Below, piece after piece: positions 1 through 9,513 of a DNA stretch of 64,000 bases; position 1 is the stretch's first letter, and each line of letters begins with the position of its first letter. The notes under the pieces were generated by a model, which did no database searches, was not told where the DNA came from, and was given only the letters and a program-made list of their open reading frames with translations. The stretch is taken from assembly GCF_000156335.1 (NCBI RefSeq), contig NZ_DS999213.1, positions 2,171,549 to 2,235,548 on the forward strand, given 5' to 3'. The stretch is from Roseobacter sp. GAI101 (GTDB lineage: Bacteria > Pseudomonadota > Alphaproteobacteria > Rhodobacterales > Rhodobacteraceae). Position numbers and translations under genes: made by a program.

Positions 1-224
1 CCCAGACCCCGGGATATTTAAGAGCCAGAGAAGACTGAATAGTCGTTGTTTGAAAGCAACGGCAGTAAGGTCTCAGCGGTCGGTATCTTATGAAGTCTTA
101 CCGCCTGATCTCTCAGGTCTCCGGTTTTGCTCAAGCTTCTAAGTATTTTTTAAACAGGTCAAGATCCTACGCTCTTGGAAACGATAGCAAGCGCAGTCGC
201 ATCTGATGATGGCTGCCACCACCT
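1..224. other. Intergenic, no gene recognised
   Basis: This stretch lies downstream of plsC and runs to the window edge. I see no long open frame, no tRNA-like fold and no convincing hairpin followed by a T-run. It is visibly richer in A and T than the coding DNA next to it. Confidence 0.5.
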
Positions 225-950
225 TTAACGCTTAGAATGCGCCCGTGCGTCTGCGAGCAATTGATCCGATCGCGTTTCGACAACGCGTTCTAGGGTTTCC
301 ATAAACTCCTTGCGCGCCATTCCGGCGGGCATCGGTTCCAGAAACTCGACCACCGCGACGCCAGGGCGACGGTACAGGCCGCGACGGGGCCAGAAATACC
401 CAACATTCGTGGCGACCGGTACGCAGGGCTGACCCAGCTGTTCATAAAGTGCCGCAGTCCCTTTTTTATAGGGGACGACTGCGCCCGGTGCGACGCGGGT
501 GCCTTGGGCGTAGATGATCATCTGGCCCGCTTCCATGTCGCCGACCCTGACGTCGGCCAGCATCTTTGTCACCGCCTGCCCCCGTTTGCCACGGTTGACG
601 GGGATCATCCCCATGCGTTTGGCATATTGCCCGATCACAGGCATCCAGAGGATTTCCCTTTTCATGATGAATTTACCCGCCGGGACAGATTGAAATATCA
701 TCAGAATATCCAGGAAGGACTGATGCTTGGCGGCAATCAAGACTGCATCTGTTGGGGGCGTGCCGCGTACTTCACAGCGCATGCCGACGATATGTTCTGC
801 CATCCACATCACCCCGCGCGAATAGCATTTGCAGCAGGCATAAGCCCCCCGCTTGGAAAACAGCGCCCATGGTGCATAAAGAAGGCCGATAACAGGCATG
901 AAGACCGTGCACCCCACGATAAAGGTGATCGAGCGTATCCACTGTAACAT
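225..950 (-). CDS. plsC: 1-acyl-sn-glycerol-3-phosphate acyltransferase (PlsC family)
   Basis: Membrane acyltransferase of phospholipid synthesis that acylates lysophosphatidic acid at sn-2. The 241-aa protein has a hydrophobic N-terminus (about residues 8-32) and the HX4D catalytic motif at H76-D81 (KHQSFLD). The FPEGTR-type motif reads YAQGTR at 147-152, so the usual Glu is Gln. The chosen ATG at 950 overlaps the ftsX stop (ATGA), which fits translational coupling; a longer frame upstream would overlap ftsX heavily. It is the last gene of an ftsE-ftsX-plsC run, a common order in this bacterial group. Family assignment is secure, the acyl-donor preference is not visible. Confidence 0.9.
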   Translation of the reverse strand: MLQWIRSITFIVGCTVFMPVIGLLYAPWALFSKRGAYACCKCYSRGVMWMAEHIVGMRCEVRGTPPTDAVLIAAKHQSFLDILMIFQSVPAGKFIMKREILWMPVIGQYAKRMGMIPVNRGKRGQAVTKMLADVRVGDMEAGQMIIYAQGTRVAPGAVVPYKKGTAALYEQLGQPCVPVATNVGYFWPRRGLYRRPGVAVVEFLEPMPAGMARKEFMETLERVVETRSDQLLADARAHSKR

Positions 951-1855
951 CAGGCAAGTTCCTTTAGGGTACGGCGCGCTGCGGCACCAGTAGCGGCAAA
1001 GGCGACGGCACCTGCCAAGAACGGGATCAGCGGCGGCACCAGCCAATGCCATCCTTGAAAGCCGAGACCGGTCAGAAAGCCCCCCGCGTCAGAGGTGCTT
1101 GGCAGCAGCAGGATCGCCAGCATCCCCAGCACCGTGCCCGCTGCCGACCCTGTCAGCGCGCGCAGCGTGAAACGCCGGATAAAGGCCTGCGCGATATAGC
1201 CATCGGTGGCACCGACCAACCGCAACACCGCGATGACCTGTGCGTTCGCAGACAGCGCGGCATTGGCTGCAAGTGTTACCATCGCCGCCATCGTCGCCGT
1301 GATCAGCAATGTCGATATCCACCCCAACAGTTTGAGCCGCGAGGCCGCTTTGACCAGCGGCGCACGCCAGCGGCTATGGTTGTCCAACACCGCGCCGGGC
1401 ACCTCGGCAGCCAGTCGCAGGCGGAGCCCGTCGGCGTCCATGCCATCACCGTCCTCGATGATTTCGATCAGGCGGGGCACCGGCAATGCGTCAATTGCCA
1501 ATTCCGGGCCGAACCAAGGGGCAAGCAGTTCCTGCTGTTCGGCGTCTGTCAGCGCACGGGCGGTCTGTACACCTTTTGTCGTCTCAAGAATGCGCAGGGC
1601 GGCGGCCGTTTGTGCGGCGCGTTGATCAACCGGAGCCACGACGCGGATCGTCGCAGTACGCGCCAGTTCCTGCCCCCACATATTCGCCAACCGGCCTGAC
1701 GCCAGCGACAGCGCCAGCGCAAACACCGCCAGAAACGCCATCGTCGCAGCCGCAAATAATGTCAGCTGCGCGGTGAACCCAGACGGCGGCACGACCCGGT
1801 CCGCCTGCCGGTCCCCTTTGAAAAGGGCCGCAAGGGTGGCGTTTGGCTTGGTCAC
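950..1855 (-). CDS. ftsX: Cell division ABC transporter permease FtsX
   Basis: Membrane partner of FtsE. In known systems FtsEX sits at the septum and controls cell-wall hydrolases. The 301-aa protein shows the FtsX plan: one membrane segment near residues 28-50, an extracytoplasmic loop, then three more membrane segments in the C-terminal half. The start is GTG at 1855, overlapping the ftsE stop as GTGA, and the stop overlaps the plsC ATG. Both overlaps support one mRNA. Sequence divergence is typical for alphaproteobacterial FtsX. Confidence 0.88.
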   Translation of the reverse strand: MTKPNATLAALFKGDRQADRVVPPSGFTAQLTLFAAATMAFLAVFALALSLASGRLANMWGQELARTATIRVVAPVDQRAAQTAAALRILETTKGVQTARALTDAEQQELLAPWFGPELAIDALPVPRLIEIIEDGDGMDADGLRLRLAAEVPGAVLDNHSRWRAPLVKAASRLKLLGWISTLLITATMAAMVTLAANAALSANAQVIAVLRLVGATDGYIAQAFIRRFTLRALTGSAAGTVLGMLAILLLPSTSDAGGFLTGLGFQGWHWLVPPLIPFLAGAVAFAATGAAARRTLKELA

Positions 1856-2529
1856 AGGTCAGCCCCCGCCAGTTGGATACGCCGGTTGGCGATCCGCAAC
1901 ACCCGCGCCTGCACCTGCGCCTTGGTGGCGCGGATCAGGCTCAGGTCATGGGTCGCGATCAGCACGGTCTTTCCCATCTTGTTCAGCTCGACCAACAGGC
2001 GCAGCAGGCGTTGGGACATTTCCCAATCCACATTGCCCGTGGGTTCATCGGCCAGCACCACATCGGGCGACATGATCACGGCACGTGCAAGGGCCGCACG
2101 CTGGCGTTCGCCCCCCGACAGTTCAGGCGGCAAGGCATCGGCGCGGTTGCTCAGGCCGACCCAGGATAACAATTCCTGAAGGTCTCCGCCTGCAGTATCG
2201 GCATGGCGACCCGACACTGTCAGCGGCAGGCTTATGTTTTCGGACACCGGCAGGTGGTTCAGAAACTGGCAATCCTGATGCACGACACCGACGCGCCGGC
2301 GGACCATCGCGATATCATCGCGGTCAAGGCTGCGCACATCCGTATCGAACAGGCGCACATGACCCGCTGTCGGCAACAGCGCGCCGTAGCATAGCTTCAT
2401 CAAGGTGGTCTTGCCGGACCCCGACGGCCCGGTCAAAAAGTGAAACGATCCCGGTGCCAGCTTGACCGAGATATCGGACAGCAATTCGCCCCCGCCATAG
2501 CTATAGGCCACGTTTTCAAACTCGATCAC
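1852..2529 (-). CDS. ftsE: Cell division ATP-binding protein FtsE
   Basis: ATPase of the FtsEX complex. It has all ABC ATPase marks in order: Walker A GPSGSGKT (34-41), the signature LSGGERQR (about 138-145), Walker B with VVLADEP, and the H-loop ATHD. The length (225 aa) is normal for FtsE. The start is a GTG preceded by a GGGAA ribosome-binding site. It is the first gene of ftsE-ftsX-plsC and is divergent from a zinc-ribbon protein gene; the 165-bp gap should hold both promoters. Confidence 0.93.
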   Translation of the reverse strand: MIEFENVAYSYGGGELLSDISVKLAPGSFHFLTGPSGSGKTTLMKLCYGALLPTAGHVRLFDTDVRSLDRDDIAMVRRRVGVVHQDCQFLNHLPVSENISLPLTVSGRHADTAGGDLQELLSWVGLSNRADALPPELSGGERQRAALARAVIMSPDVVLADEPTGNVDWEMSQRLLRLLVELNKMGKTVLIATHDLSLIRATKAQVQARVLRIANRRIQLAGADL

Positions 2530-2694
2530 ACGAAATTCCCAACTCGTTCGAACTGTTGTGCCTTAGCACCGCTTGGGTTTCAATGCACCCCTTGGCAGGC
2601 TGGGTGCGAAGATTGCACTTTTCCTGTCGATTTCTACACCATAAGGTCATTTACAGGTGAAGAAGGTGAGGTTTCCAATGGGTACGGACGCGAG

Positions 2695-3489
2695 ATGAGA
2701 CTGATCTGTCCCAATTGTGATGCGCAATACGAGGTTCCCGACGAGGTCATGCCGAGATCGGGGCGCGATGTGCAATGTTCGAACTGTGGCCAGACCTGGT
2801 TCCAGCACCATCCCGATCATATGCCCGAAGAGGATTCAGACGCTGCCGAGGATGACGATTTCTTTCCCGGGACCACACCGCAAGGGACACCTGCCCCTGT
2901 GCGCAAGCAGCTTGATCCGTCGGTCGCAGATATCCTGCGACAGGAAGCCGAAGCGGAGCAGGCCGCACGCCAAAGCCGTCAGGCAGAGACATTGGAAAGC
3001 CAACCCGATCTGGGGTTGGATAGTGCCAGCGAAACCACTGAAAGCGAACGCGCACGACAGGCCCGCGACCGCATGGCCCGGCTGCGCGGCGAGGAAATGC
3101 GCACCGCACCCGAAGCCAAGGCAACAGCGGCTGCCATGGGATCACGCCGCGACCTGTTGCCCGACATCGAAGAGATAAATTCAACCCTGCGGTCTGATAC
3201 GGCGCGGCGCAATGCCGCCCCCGCCGGAGATGTGGCAACCGCCGTAGGCCTGGATACACCCGAAGAGCGGCGCGGCTTCAGCGTCGGGTTTCTGAGCATC
3301 GTGGTTCTGGCGACGCTGCTGATCATGGTCTATGTCTTTGCGCCAAAGATTGCCGCGATGGCACCTGGGGTCGATCCCTATCTGTCGGCCTATGTGGCTT
3401 GGGTCGACAACACCCGCCTGTGGCTGGACAGCCAGTTGCAAATCGCCTTGCAGTGGCTGGATGCCAAGGCTCTGGAATCGGGCAGCTAG
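2695..3489 (+). CDS. Zinc-ribbon, single-pass membrane protein (MJ0042-type N-terminus)
   Basis: 264-aa protein. The N-terminus carries a CPNC...CSNC zinc ribbon (Cys5, Cys8, Cys28, Cys31) of the MJ0042 type found in many alphaproteobacterial proteins. A long charged, Glu/Arg-rich linker follows, then one membrane segment near residues 195-220 and a short C-terminal tail. I chose the ATG at 2695 because the zinc ribbon begins immediately after it; an in-frame upstream ATG would add sequence lying in the ftsE promoter region. Divergence from ftsE is a recurring arrangement in this group. Molecular role unknown; an envelope or division link is only inferred. Confidence 0.8.
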   Translation: MRLICPNCDAQYEVPDEVMPRSGRDVQCSNCGQTWFQHHPDHMPEEDSDAAEDDDFFPGTTPQGTPAPVRKQLDPSVADILRQEAEAEQAARQSRQAETLESQPDLGLDSASETTESERARQARDRMARLRGEEMRTAPEAKATAAAMGSRRDLLPDIEEINSTLRSDTARRNAAPAGDVATAVGLDTPEERRGFSVGFLSIVVLATLLIMVYVFAPKIAAMAPGVDPYLSAYVAWVDNTRLWLDSQLQIALQWLDAKALESGS

Positions 3490-3528
3490 GCCAGTATCAA
3501 TCAGAATTCTGGCGCGCTCAGGCCTGAG

Positions 3529-6114
3529 CTAGAAACGGTCCAGCAAACGGTTCAGGTAGTCACGTTCGACCTCGGGGCGGCCAGCTTCGCCTGACCGGCG
3601 TCTAATCTCATCCAGCAATTCGCGCGCGCGCCCGTAAGCATCATTGTCCATCGACAGGTCGCCTTCGGTGCTTTCGCCCCCGTTCGAGGATTGATTGCGC
3701 CCCAAGGGATCACGGCTCTTGGCCTGCTGGTTTCCTTCGCCAGTGCCTTGGCCCGGCTGGTTCTGCTGCTGTTCCTGCGCCATGGCATCCCCAAGGGCAC
3801 GCATGCCGTCGCGCAGGGCTTCCATCGCCTGAGACTGGTTATCAATCGCCTCGGACAGGTCATTCCTGCGCAGAGCTTCTTCGGCACCATCCATGGCCCG
3901 GCCCGCGCGGTCCAGCGCGTCGCGCGCGGCTTTTCCTTCGGGTGTGCCACCGCCCGGAAGCCTCCCTCGCTGGCGGTTCAACTCATCCCGCAGCGCTTGC
4001 TGGCGATCGGCGATGGACCCTTGGCCTTGACCCTCTTGGGTCTGACCGTCGTTTTGGCCGTTGTTCTTCCCGGGCTGCTGTCCTTGCTGCTGCCCCTGCT
4101 GTTGTCCTTGTTGCTGACCGGGCTGCTGACCTTGCTGGCCTTGTTGCCCCTGCTGACCCTCGGGATTGAACTGATCCTGAAGATCGCGAAAGGCCTGATC
4201 GCTCAGGTCCTGCTGATCGCGCAAGGTCTCTGCCAGCCCTTCCATCGCTTGCTCACCGGGGCTTTGACCGCCCTGACCGGGCTGGCCCTGGGTGACGCGC
4301 ATGTTCTCCATCATTTCCTGCAACTCGCGCAGGGCCTGTTCGGCCTCGGCCATGCGGCCCTGCTCCATCAACTCCTGAATGCGGTCCATCATGCGCTGCA
4401 AATCGTCCTGGGTCATCTGCATGCTTTCGCCCTGCTGCCCTTGCTGCGGGTCCTGCGGGTCGCCGTTCTGAGCTTGCTGGCGCTGCAACTGACGCATGTA
4501 TTCCTCGGTCGCGCGGCGCAATTCGTCCATCAGTTCGGCGATTTCCTCTTTCGACGCACCGTTCTTCATCGCCTCTGTCAGGCGTTCCTGCGCACGGCGC
4601 ATCCGGTCCAACGCATCGGCCAGCACGCCCTCTTCCAGCTCAATCGCGAGGTCCCATAGATCTTCGGCGATATCGGTCTGGACCTCATCGGTCAGGCCAT
4701 ACCGGGCGCGAATATCCAACCGGTCGATCTGCTGACGCAGCCGCAATGCGGATGTTTCCGACCGGAACACGTCTTGCGGACGATACGCCACCGCCTTGAG
4801 GACCTGTGCCAACCGCGCCGCGTTCGCCTTGGACCACAGCAGGTCACGCCTCTGTTCGATCACTGCGGCAGCAAGCGGGTCGAAAAAGCGCCGTCCCGGC
4901 AAGGTCATCTCGCGCGCGGGGGTCGCAACCTGCTGCTCTGACGCGTCCAGAACGCTCAGGCTGATTTTGACCGGCAGGTTCGCCCATGGGTGCTTTGAGA
5001 AATCATCGATCAGATTTTCTTCGAAACTGGTACGGTCCCCCGCGATCGGCATCGGCAAGGGCACAACCAGTTCGGGGCGCATATCGGGTTCAATCGCCAG
5101 ACCGTAGCGCCGGTCAACCGCCGCCAGATCAAGGCTGATCCGCGCCTCGCCCGCCTCGACTCCGTAATCATCGCGGGCCGCAAAAGGCAGGCGCATTTCA
5201 CCCAAGGCCGCAACCTCGGGATTGCCCAGAATTTCCACCTCGGGGGCGGCATCCGGCAGCATCGTCACGTCCCACGCCCGCCCGCCGGGGCCATCAATGC
5301 GGATTTCACCACTTTGGGCGACCGTAAAATCCATCACCAGTGCAGGTTCTGCATCAGATGCGACAGGATCACCCGACACGGTCTGCGCCACGGTCAACGC
5401 GCCGACTTCGCCATAAAGCCGCAGCGTGATCAGCGTACCGGCAGGCAAATTGATCGCCCCGGCGTCCAAGTCAGCTAGGTACAGCGTCGGCCGCCCGGTA
5501 TAGCGGGGCGGTTCGGCCCAGCCTTCCCAGACAGGGCCGCTCGCCAGTCCGCCAGCGCCCGGGGCCATCCCCGCAACCGATCCCACACGCAGGACTGACC
5601 CAAAGATCAGCGCCGTCGCGAAAAACAGCACCGCCACATAGCGGAGCGCAAACGGATCGCGCCGTGACACGCGCAAATCGGCAGGCACGGCCCGCGCTGC
5701 CGCCGCGCGGTCGCTCATCCGTTTCTGATGGGCGCGCCAGACCGCCATCGACGCCGCATCGCCCGCACCGATGGCTTGCGCGTCCTTCAGGGCCTGAATG
5801 GGCCGTCCGGGCAAGCTGGCATCCAGCCGTGCCAATGCTTCGAACTGTCTAGGGATCCGAAAATGCCATGCGGCGTAAACCAATGCACCCACGGCAGCGA
5901 TCAACGCCACCACAGCCGCGGCGTAAACACCTTCGACCGGGACAAGATCGTGCAGCCCCAGCATCAACGCCGCCAGCACGAAAAGGATCACCCCGAACAC
6001 AGGCCAAAGCGCCTGCACCAACATTTCAGCCCACATGCCCGCCCAAGTCAGCCTGAGCGGCCACTTGATCTTGGCCAGCCCGCGCCGTTGGTCATCGCTT
6101 GTGAATAAGGTCAT
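3529..6114 (-). CDS. DUF4175 / TIGR02302-like membrane protein with Gln-rich C-terminus
   Basis: 861-aa protein with two hydrophobic segments at the N-terminus (about 30-95), a third near 155-175, a large central region, and a C-terminal half rich in Gln, Glu and Arg. The latter includes a low-complexity stretch made of GQQ/GQQQ units. This architecture matches the alphaproteobacterial TIGR02302 family (low-complexity, DUF4175), whose function is not established. It follows lysA by 39 bp on the same strand, so it is probably the distal gene of the argH-lysA operon. The Leu-rich open frame on the opposite strand is a shadow of the Gln codons. Confidence 0.85.
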   Translation of the reverse strand: MTLFTSDDQRRGLAKIKWPLRLTWAGMWAEMLVQALWPVFGVILFVLAALMLGLHDLVPVEGVYAAAVVALIAAVGALVYAAWHFRIPRQFEALARLDASLPGRPIQALKDAQAIGAGDAASMAVWRAHQKRMSDRAAAARAVPADLRVSRRDPFALRYVAVLFFATALIFGSVLRVGSVAGMAPGAGGLASGPVWEGWAEPPRYTGRPTLYLADLDAGAINLPAGTLITLRLYGEVGALTVAQTVSGDPVASDAEPALVMDFTVAQSGEIRIDGPGGRAWDVTMLPDAAPEVEILGNPEVAALGEMRLPFAARDDYGVEAGEARISLDLAAVDRRYGLAIEPDMRPELVVPLPMPIAGDRTSFEENLIDDFSKHPWANLPVKISLSVLDASEQQVATPAREMTLPGRRFFDPLAAAVIEQRRDLLWSKANAARLAQVLKAVAYRPQDVFRSETSALRLRQQIDRLDIRARYGLTDEVQTDIAEDLWDLAIELEEGVLADALDRMRRAQERLTEAMKNGASKEEIAELMDELRRATEEYMRQLQRQQAQNGDPQDPQQGQQGESMQMTQDDLQRMMDRIQELMEQGRMAEAEQALRELQEMMENMRVTQGQPGQGGQSPGEQAMEGLAETLRDQQDLSDQAFRDLQDQFNPEGQQGQQGQQGQQPGQQQGQQQGQQQGQQPGKNNGQNDGQTQEGQGQGSIADRQQALRDELNRQRGRLPGGGTPEGKAARDALDRAGRAMDGAEEALRRNDLSEAIDNQSQAMEALRDGMRALGDAMAQEQQQNQPGQGTGEGNQQAKSRDPLGRNQSSNGGESTEGDLSMDNDAYGRARELLDEIRRRSGEAGRPEVERDYLNRLLDRF
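4072..4165 (-). repeat. Gln/Gly-rich coding repeat
   Basis: Imperfect short repeats inside the DUF4175-like gene encode runs of GQQ, GQQQ and PGQQ. The DNA is biased to CAG/CAA on the coding strand. Such tracts can change length by slippage, so copy number may vary between strains. Confidence 0.6.
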
Positions 6115-6153
6115 CTTTGACAGTCTCCCGCACGGCAGACACGCAGCGCGCGG

Positions 6154-7419
6154 TCAAAGCCATTCAGGGATGGTATCTCGATTTATCATTTCGTCAAAGG
6201 TCGGTCGCGGGCGGATAACCGCAAATTGATCATCCTTGACCAGAACTTCGGGAATAAGTGCCCGCGAATTATACTCGCTGCTCATCACGGCACCATATGC
6301 ACCGGCACTTCTGAACGCGACAAGGTCTCCTGCGGCAAGCGCGGGCATCATGCGCTGCTTGGCAAAGGTATCCCCGGATTCGCAGACCGGCCCGACGATG
6401 TCATAAGGCTGCTGTTCCGCACCCGGTGCGGGTTCCACCACGGGGATGATATCGTGATGGGCCTCGTACATGGCGGGGCGGATCAGGTCGTTCATCGCAC
6501 CATCCAGAATCAGGAAATCGCGGCCTTCGCCAGACTTCACATAGATCACTTCGCTGATCATCAGGCCGGCATTGCCCGCAATCAGGCGACCGGGCTCGAT
6601 TTCAACCTCGCACCCCAGATGCCCCAGCTTGCGCTGCACCATCGCCCCGTAATCGCGGGGCAAAGGCGGCGCTTCATTGCTGCGCTCGTAAGGAATGCCC
6701 AATCCGCCCCCCAGATCAAGGCGGCGAATGTTGTGGCCATCAGCGCGCAGAACTTCCGTCAGTTCGGCGACCTTGTCATAGGCCTGTTCGAACGGGGCAA
6801 GATCGGTCAGCTGGCTGCCGATATGCACATCGATCCCGATGACCTCCAGGCCCGCCATCGCGCCAGCCATGCGGTAAACCTCGCGCGCACGCGCGATGGG
6901 AATGCCGAACTTGTTCTCGGACTTGCCGGTCGCGATCTTGGCGTGGGTCTTGGCGTCAACATCCGGGTTCACGCGAATGGTAATGGGCGCGACCTTGCCC
7001 AGTGACCGTGCCACAGTATCCAGCACCTCCATCTCGGGCTCGGATTCAACGTTGAACTGTCGAATGCCGCCTTCCAGCGCCAGCCGTATCTCGGCGGCCG
7101 TTTTGCCTACGCCGGAAAACACAATCTTGTCGCCCGGAACACCAGCCGCCTTGGCGCGCAGATATTCCCCGGCTGACACAACATCCATGCCAGCGCCCGC
7201 CTGGGCCAAAGTGCGCAAAACCGCCTGATTGGAATTGGCCTTCATCGCATAGCAAACCAGATGGTCCATCCCTTCAAGTGCATCATCAAACGCCTTGAAA
7301 TGGCGCAGCAACGTCGCCGTGGAATAGACGTAAAACGGTGTTCCCACCGTTGCCGCGATCTCTGATATGGCAACGTCTTCAGCGAACAGCGCACCGTCGC
7401 GATACAGGAAATGATCCAT
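6154..7419 (-). CDS. lysA: Diaminopimelate decarboxylase
   Basis: PLP enzyme catalysing the last step of lysine synthesis, meso-diaminopimelate to lysine plus CO2. The 421-aa protein has the PLP lysine in YAMKAN (K60), the HIGSQ motif, EPGR of the phosphate-binding region, and the CESGD motif that closes the active site across the dimer. Length is normal. It sits 40 bp downstream of the DUF2834 gene and in the same direction as argH, so arginine and lysine biosynthesis genes share one run. Confidence 0.96.
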   Translation of the reverse strand: MDHFLYRDGALFAEDVAISEIAATVGTPFYVYSTATLLRHFKAFDDALEGMDHLVCYAMKANSNQAVLRTLAQAGAGMDVVSAGEYLRAKAAGVPGDKIVFSGVGKTAAEIRLALEGGIRQFNVESEPEMEVLDTVARSLGKVAPITIRVNPDVDAKTHAKIATGKSENKFGIPIARAREVYRMAGAMAGLEVIGIDVHIGSQLTDLAPFEQAYDKVAELTEVLRADGHNIRRLDLGGGLGIPYERSNEAPPLPRDYGAMVQRKLGHLGCEVEIEPGRLIAGNAGLMISEVIYVKSGEGRDFLILDGAMNDLIRPAMYEAHHDIIPVVEPAPGAEQQPYDIVGPVCESGDTFAKQRMMPALAAGDLVAFRSAGAYGAVMSSEYNSRALIPEVLVKDDQFAVIRPRPTFDEMINRDTIPEWL

Positions 7420-7459
7420 CTTCTCTGGCTCCCAAATATCCCCGCCGGAGGCTCCGACA

Positions 7460-7777
7460 CTATTTTACAGGGGCCGACCGCAGAAATAGATACAAGGGCA
7501 GGCCACAGCTTACCCCAATACCAAAGGTTGCGGGAATGGCAATCAGCGCCAGCCAATTTCGCCGCACCGCGACCTCGGCGACGATCCAGACCGTCAGCGT
7601 AACAGCGGCGATCGTCAAATCCCAGACCAACCCGCTCGAGGCTGCGTTCGCATGCCACGCATCGACCATGCCCATGATATCAAACCCATTGGCCCGAAAC
7701 CATGACACGAAATAATACATCGGATGGACCGCGCCCCAGACGGCCAGGGCAAGATAGATCATGCGCAGGACGGACAT
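7460..7777 (-). CDS. DUF2834-like small membrane protein
   Basis: 105-aa protein with three hydrophobic segments. It has the pattern of DUF2834: an aromatic first helix ending near a Pro, a mid-protein Trp-Asp, and a Glu after the second helix. The ATG at 7777 lies one base after the stop of the upstream lipoprotein gene, which suggests coupled translation. No function is known for the family; the place between argH and lysA looks like operon hitch-hiking rather than a role in amino-acid synthesis. Confidence 0.7.
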   Translation of the reverse strand: MSVLRMIYLALAVWGAVHPMYYFVSWFRANGFDIMGMVDAWHANAASSGLVWDLTIAAVTLTVWIVAEVAVRRNWLALIAIPATFGIGVSCGLPLYLFLRSAPVK

Positions 7778-7778
7778 G

Positions 7779-7949
7779 TCAGAACCCCTTTGAAACGCCG
7801 ACGTTCACATACCCTGAAACGTGAATGCCCGGTTCATAATTCGACGGCTCTTGGCGCGGGTGGGTCACGTCATCAGCATTGCGCGGCACCGGTGTGGTAC
7901 AGGCCCCCAGCACGATCGCCGATAGGATCATCCCCGCCAGCCGCGTCAC
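7779..7949 (-). CDS. Small lipoprotein (56 aa)
   Basis: Starts with GTG at 7949, overlapping the preceding gene's stop as GTGA. The peptide has a short positive N-terminus, a hydrophobic stretch and a lipobox-like IVLGAC with the lipid-accepting Cys at residue 17. The mature part is only about 40 residues, Pro-rich first, and ends in alternating Gly/Val/aromatic residues. The longer frame upstream lacks a sensible signal. Roseobacter argH-lysA intervals often carry tiny lipoproteins, but the function is unknown. Confidence 0.7.
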   Translation of the reverse strand: MTRLAGMILSAIVLGACTTPVPRNADDVTHPRQEPSNYEPGIHVSGYVNVGVSKGF

Positions 7950-8125
7950 AGACCCAACCCCAGACCCAACCGAAACGGGTTGGGTCCGACAGACACGGAC
8001 GTGCCAGCGTAAACGCCTGAATTCGACAGGGTCACGTTGCCGTTGATCTGCGGTTTTTGCGGTTCGCCATCCGCGCCGCACCCCGCAAGGGCAAGCAAGG
8101 ACACCAAAGCCAAGGCAGGTTTCAT
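7946..8125 (-). CDS. Small lipoprotein (59 aa)
   Basis: The ATG at 8125 overlaps the argH stop (ATGA). The 59-aa product begins MKPALALV and has a lipobox LALAGC with Cys16, so it is a predicted outer- or inner-membrane lipoprotein. The mature tail is about 43 residues, short and Gly/Leu-rich at the end (LGLGLGL). Its stop overlaps the GTG of a second lipoprotein, giving a tandem pair. The position argH-lipoprotein-lysA resembles the place of small LptM-like lipoproteins in other Proteobacteria; that identity is an inference. Confidence 0.75.
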   Translation of the reverse strand: MKPALALVSLLALAGCGADGEPQKPQINGNVTLSNSGVYAGTSVSVGPNPFRLGLGLGL

Positions 8126-9513
8126 CCTACAATCCCTTTCCAGCGGGCAACCTGCGCCCGCACTTGCGCTGGCGCGGTCCCCCCGTAAGACATACGCGAA
8201 TTGACGGAATTTTCCACGCCCAGCACGTCAAAAACATCCGCCGTGATGCCGTCATGGGCAGTCTTCATCTGGTCCAGCGTCAGATCGGGCAGGTCACAGC
8301 CGTTCTTTTCGGCCAGTGCCACAAGCGATCCGGTGATGTGATGCGCGTCACGAAACGGCAGGCCCAGCACACGCACCAGCCAGTCCGCCAGATCGGTCGC
8401 GGTCGAAAACCCCGACCCCGCCGCAGCGGCAAGGCTGTCGCGGTTCGCGGACATGTCCTTGACCATGCCCTCCATCGCGGCCAGCGCCAGCATCAGGTTA
8501 TCGGCGGCGTCAAACACCTGTTCCTTGTCTTCCTGCATGTCCTTGGAATAGGCCAGTGGCAGCCCCTTCATCACCATCATCAGCGCCACGTTGGCCCCCA
8601 TGATGCGTCCGATCTTGGCGCGGATCAGCTCTGCCGCGTCAGGGTTCTTCTTTTGCGGCATGATGCTGGACCCGGTCGAAAAACGGTCCGACAAGGTGAC
8701 AAAACGGAACTGTGCAGACGACCAGATCACCAGTTCTTCCGCGAAACGGCTCAGGTGCATCGCACAGATGGACGCCGCCCCGAGGAATTCGAGGGCGAAG
8801 TCGCGGTCACTGACCGCATCAAGCGAATTGGCAGACGGGCGGTCGAACCCAAGCGCATGCGCCGTCATGTCGCGGTCGATCGGAAAGGACGTGCCCGCCA
8901 ATGCCGCCGCACCCAAGGGGGATTCGTTCATCCGGGCCCGTGCATCGCGCATCCGGCTCAAATCCCGGCCGAACATCTCGACATAGGCCATCATGTGGTG
9001 GCCCCAGGTGACCGGCTGCGCGGTTTGCAGATGGGTGAAACCTGGCATGACCCAATCGGCCCCCGCTTCTGCCTGCCCCAGCAATGCCTGGATCAAGGCC
9101 AGCAGACCGCTTTCGGCGGCGTCGAACTGGTCGCGCACCCACAGCTTGAAATCCGTCGCGACCTGGTCGTTGCGCGACCGGCCCGTGTGCAGACGCCCGG
9201 CGGGTTCGCCGATGACTTCTTTCAGCCGCGCCTCGACGTTCATGTGGATGTCTTCCAGCGTCGTTGAGAACTGGAACGTCCCGCCTTCAATCTCTGACAA
9301 GACCGTGAGCAGGCCTTTCCCAATCGCATCCGCATCGCTATCAGTGATGATGTTCTGTGCGGCCAACATGGCGGCATGGGCGCGCGACCCGGCAATATCC
9401 TGGGCGGCCATGCGCTGGTCAAACGAGATCGAGGCGTTGATCGCCTCCATGATCGCGTCTGGTCCGGCGGCGAAACGGCCACCCCACATCTTGTTCGAAG
9501 TCGTATCAGTCAT
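8122..9513 (-). CDS. argH: Argininosuccinate lyase
   Basis: Last enzyme of arginine synthesis: argininosuccinate to arginine plus fumarate. The 463-aa protein has the superfamily signature [12 protein letters not shown] around residue 280, the HTGRSRND region near the N-terminus and [14 protein letters not shown]. Length is normal. It is the first gene of argH-lipoprotein-lipoprotein-DUF2834-lysA-DUF4175 and is divergent from the thioredoxin-like gene with only 22 bp between start codons, so the two promoters must lie at or inside each other's coding DNA. Confidence 0.96.
   Translation of the reverse strand: MTDTTSNKMWGGRFAAGPDAIMEAINASISFDQRMAAQDIAGSRAHAAMLAAQNIITDSDADAIGKGLLTVLSEIEGGTFQFSTTLEDIHMNVEARLKEVIGEPAGRLHTGRSRNDQVATDFKLWVRDQFDAAESGLLALIQALLGQAEAGADWVMPGFTHLQTAQPVTWGHHMMAYVEMFGRDLSRMRDARARMNESPLGAAALAGTSFPIDRDMTAHALGFDRPSANSLDAVSDRDFALEFLGAASICAMHLSRFAEELVIWSSAQFRFVTLSDRFSTGSSIMPQKKNPDAAELIRAKIGRIMGANVALMMVMKGLPLAYSKDMQEDKEQVFDAADNLMLALAAMEGMVKDMSANRDSLAAAAGSGFSTATDLADWLVRVLGLPFRDAHHITGSLVALAEKNGCDLPDLTLDQMKTAHDGITADVFDVLGVENSVNSRMSYGGTAPAQVRAQVARWKGIVG

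Noticed and set aside
3691-4659. Long Leu-rich frame (322 codons) on the plus strand
   Set aside because: It is antisense to the Gln-rich part of the DUF4175-like gene; CAG/CAA codons read in reverse give Leu. No ribosome-binding site or family match.
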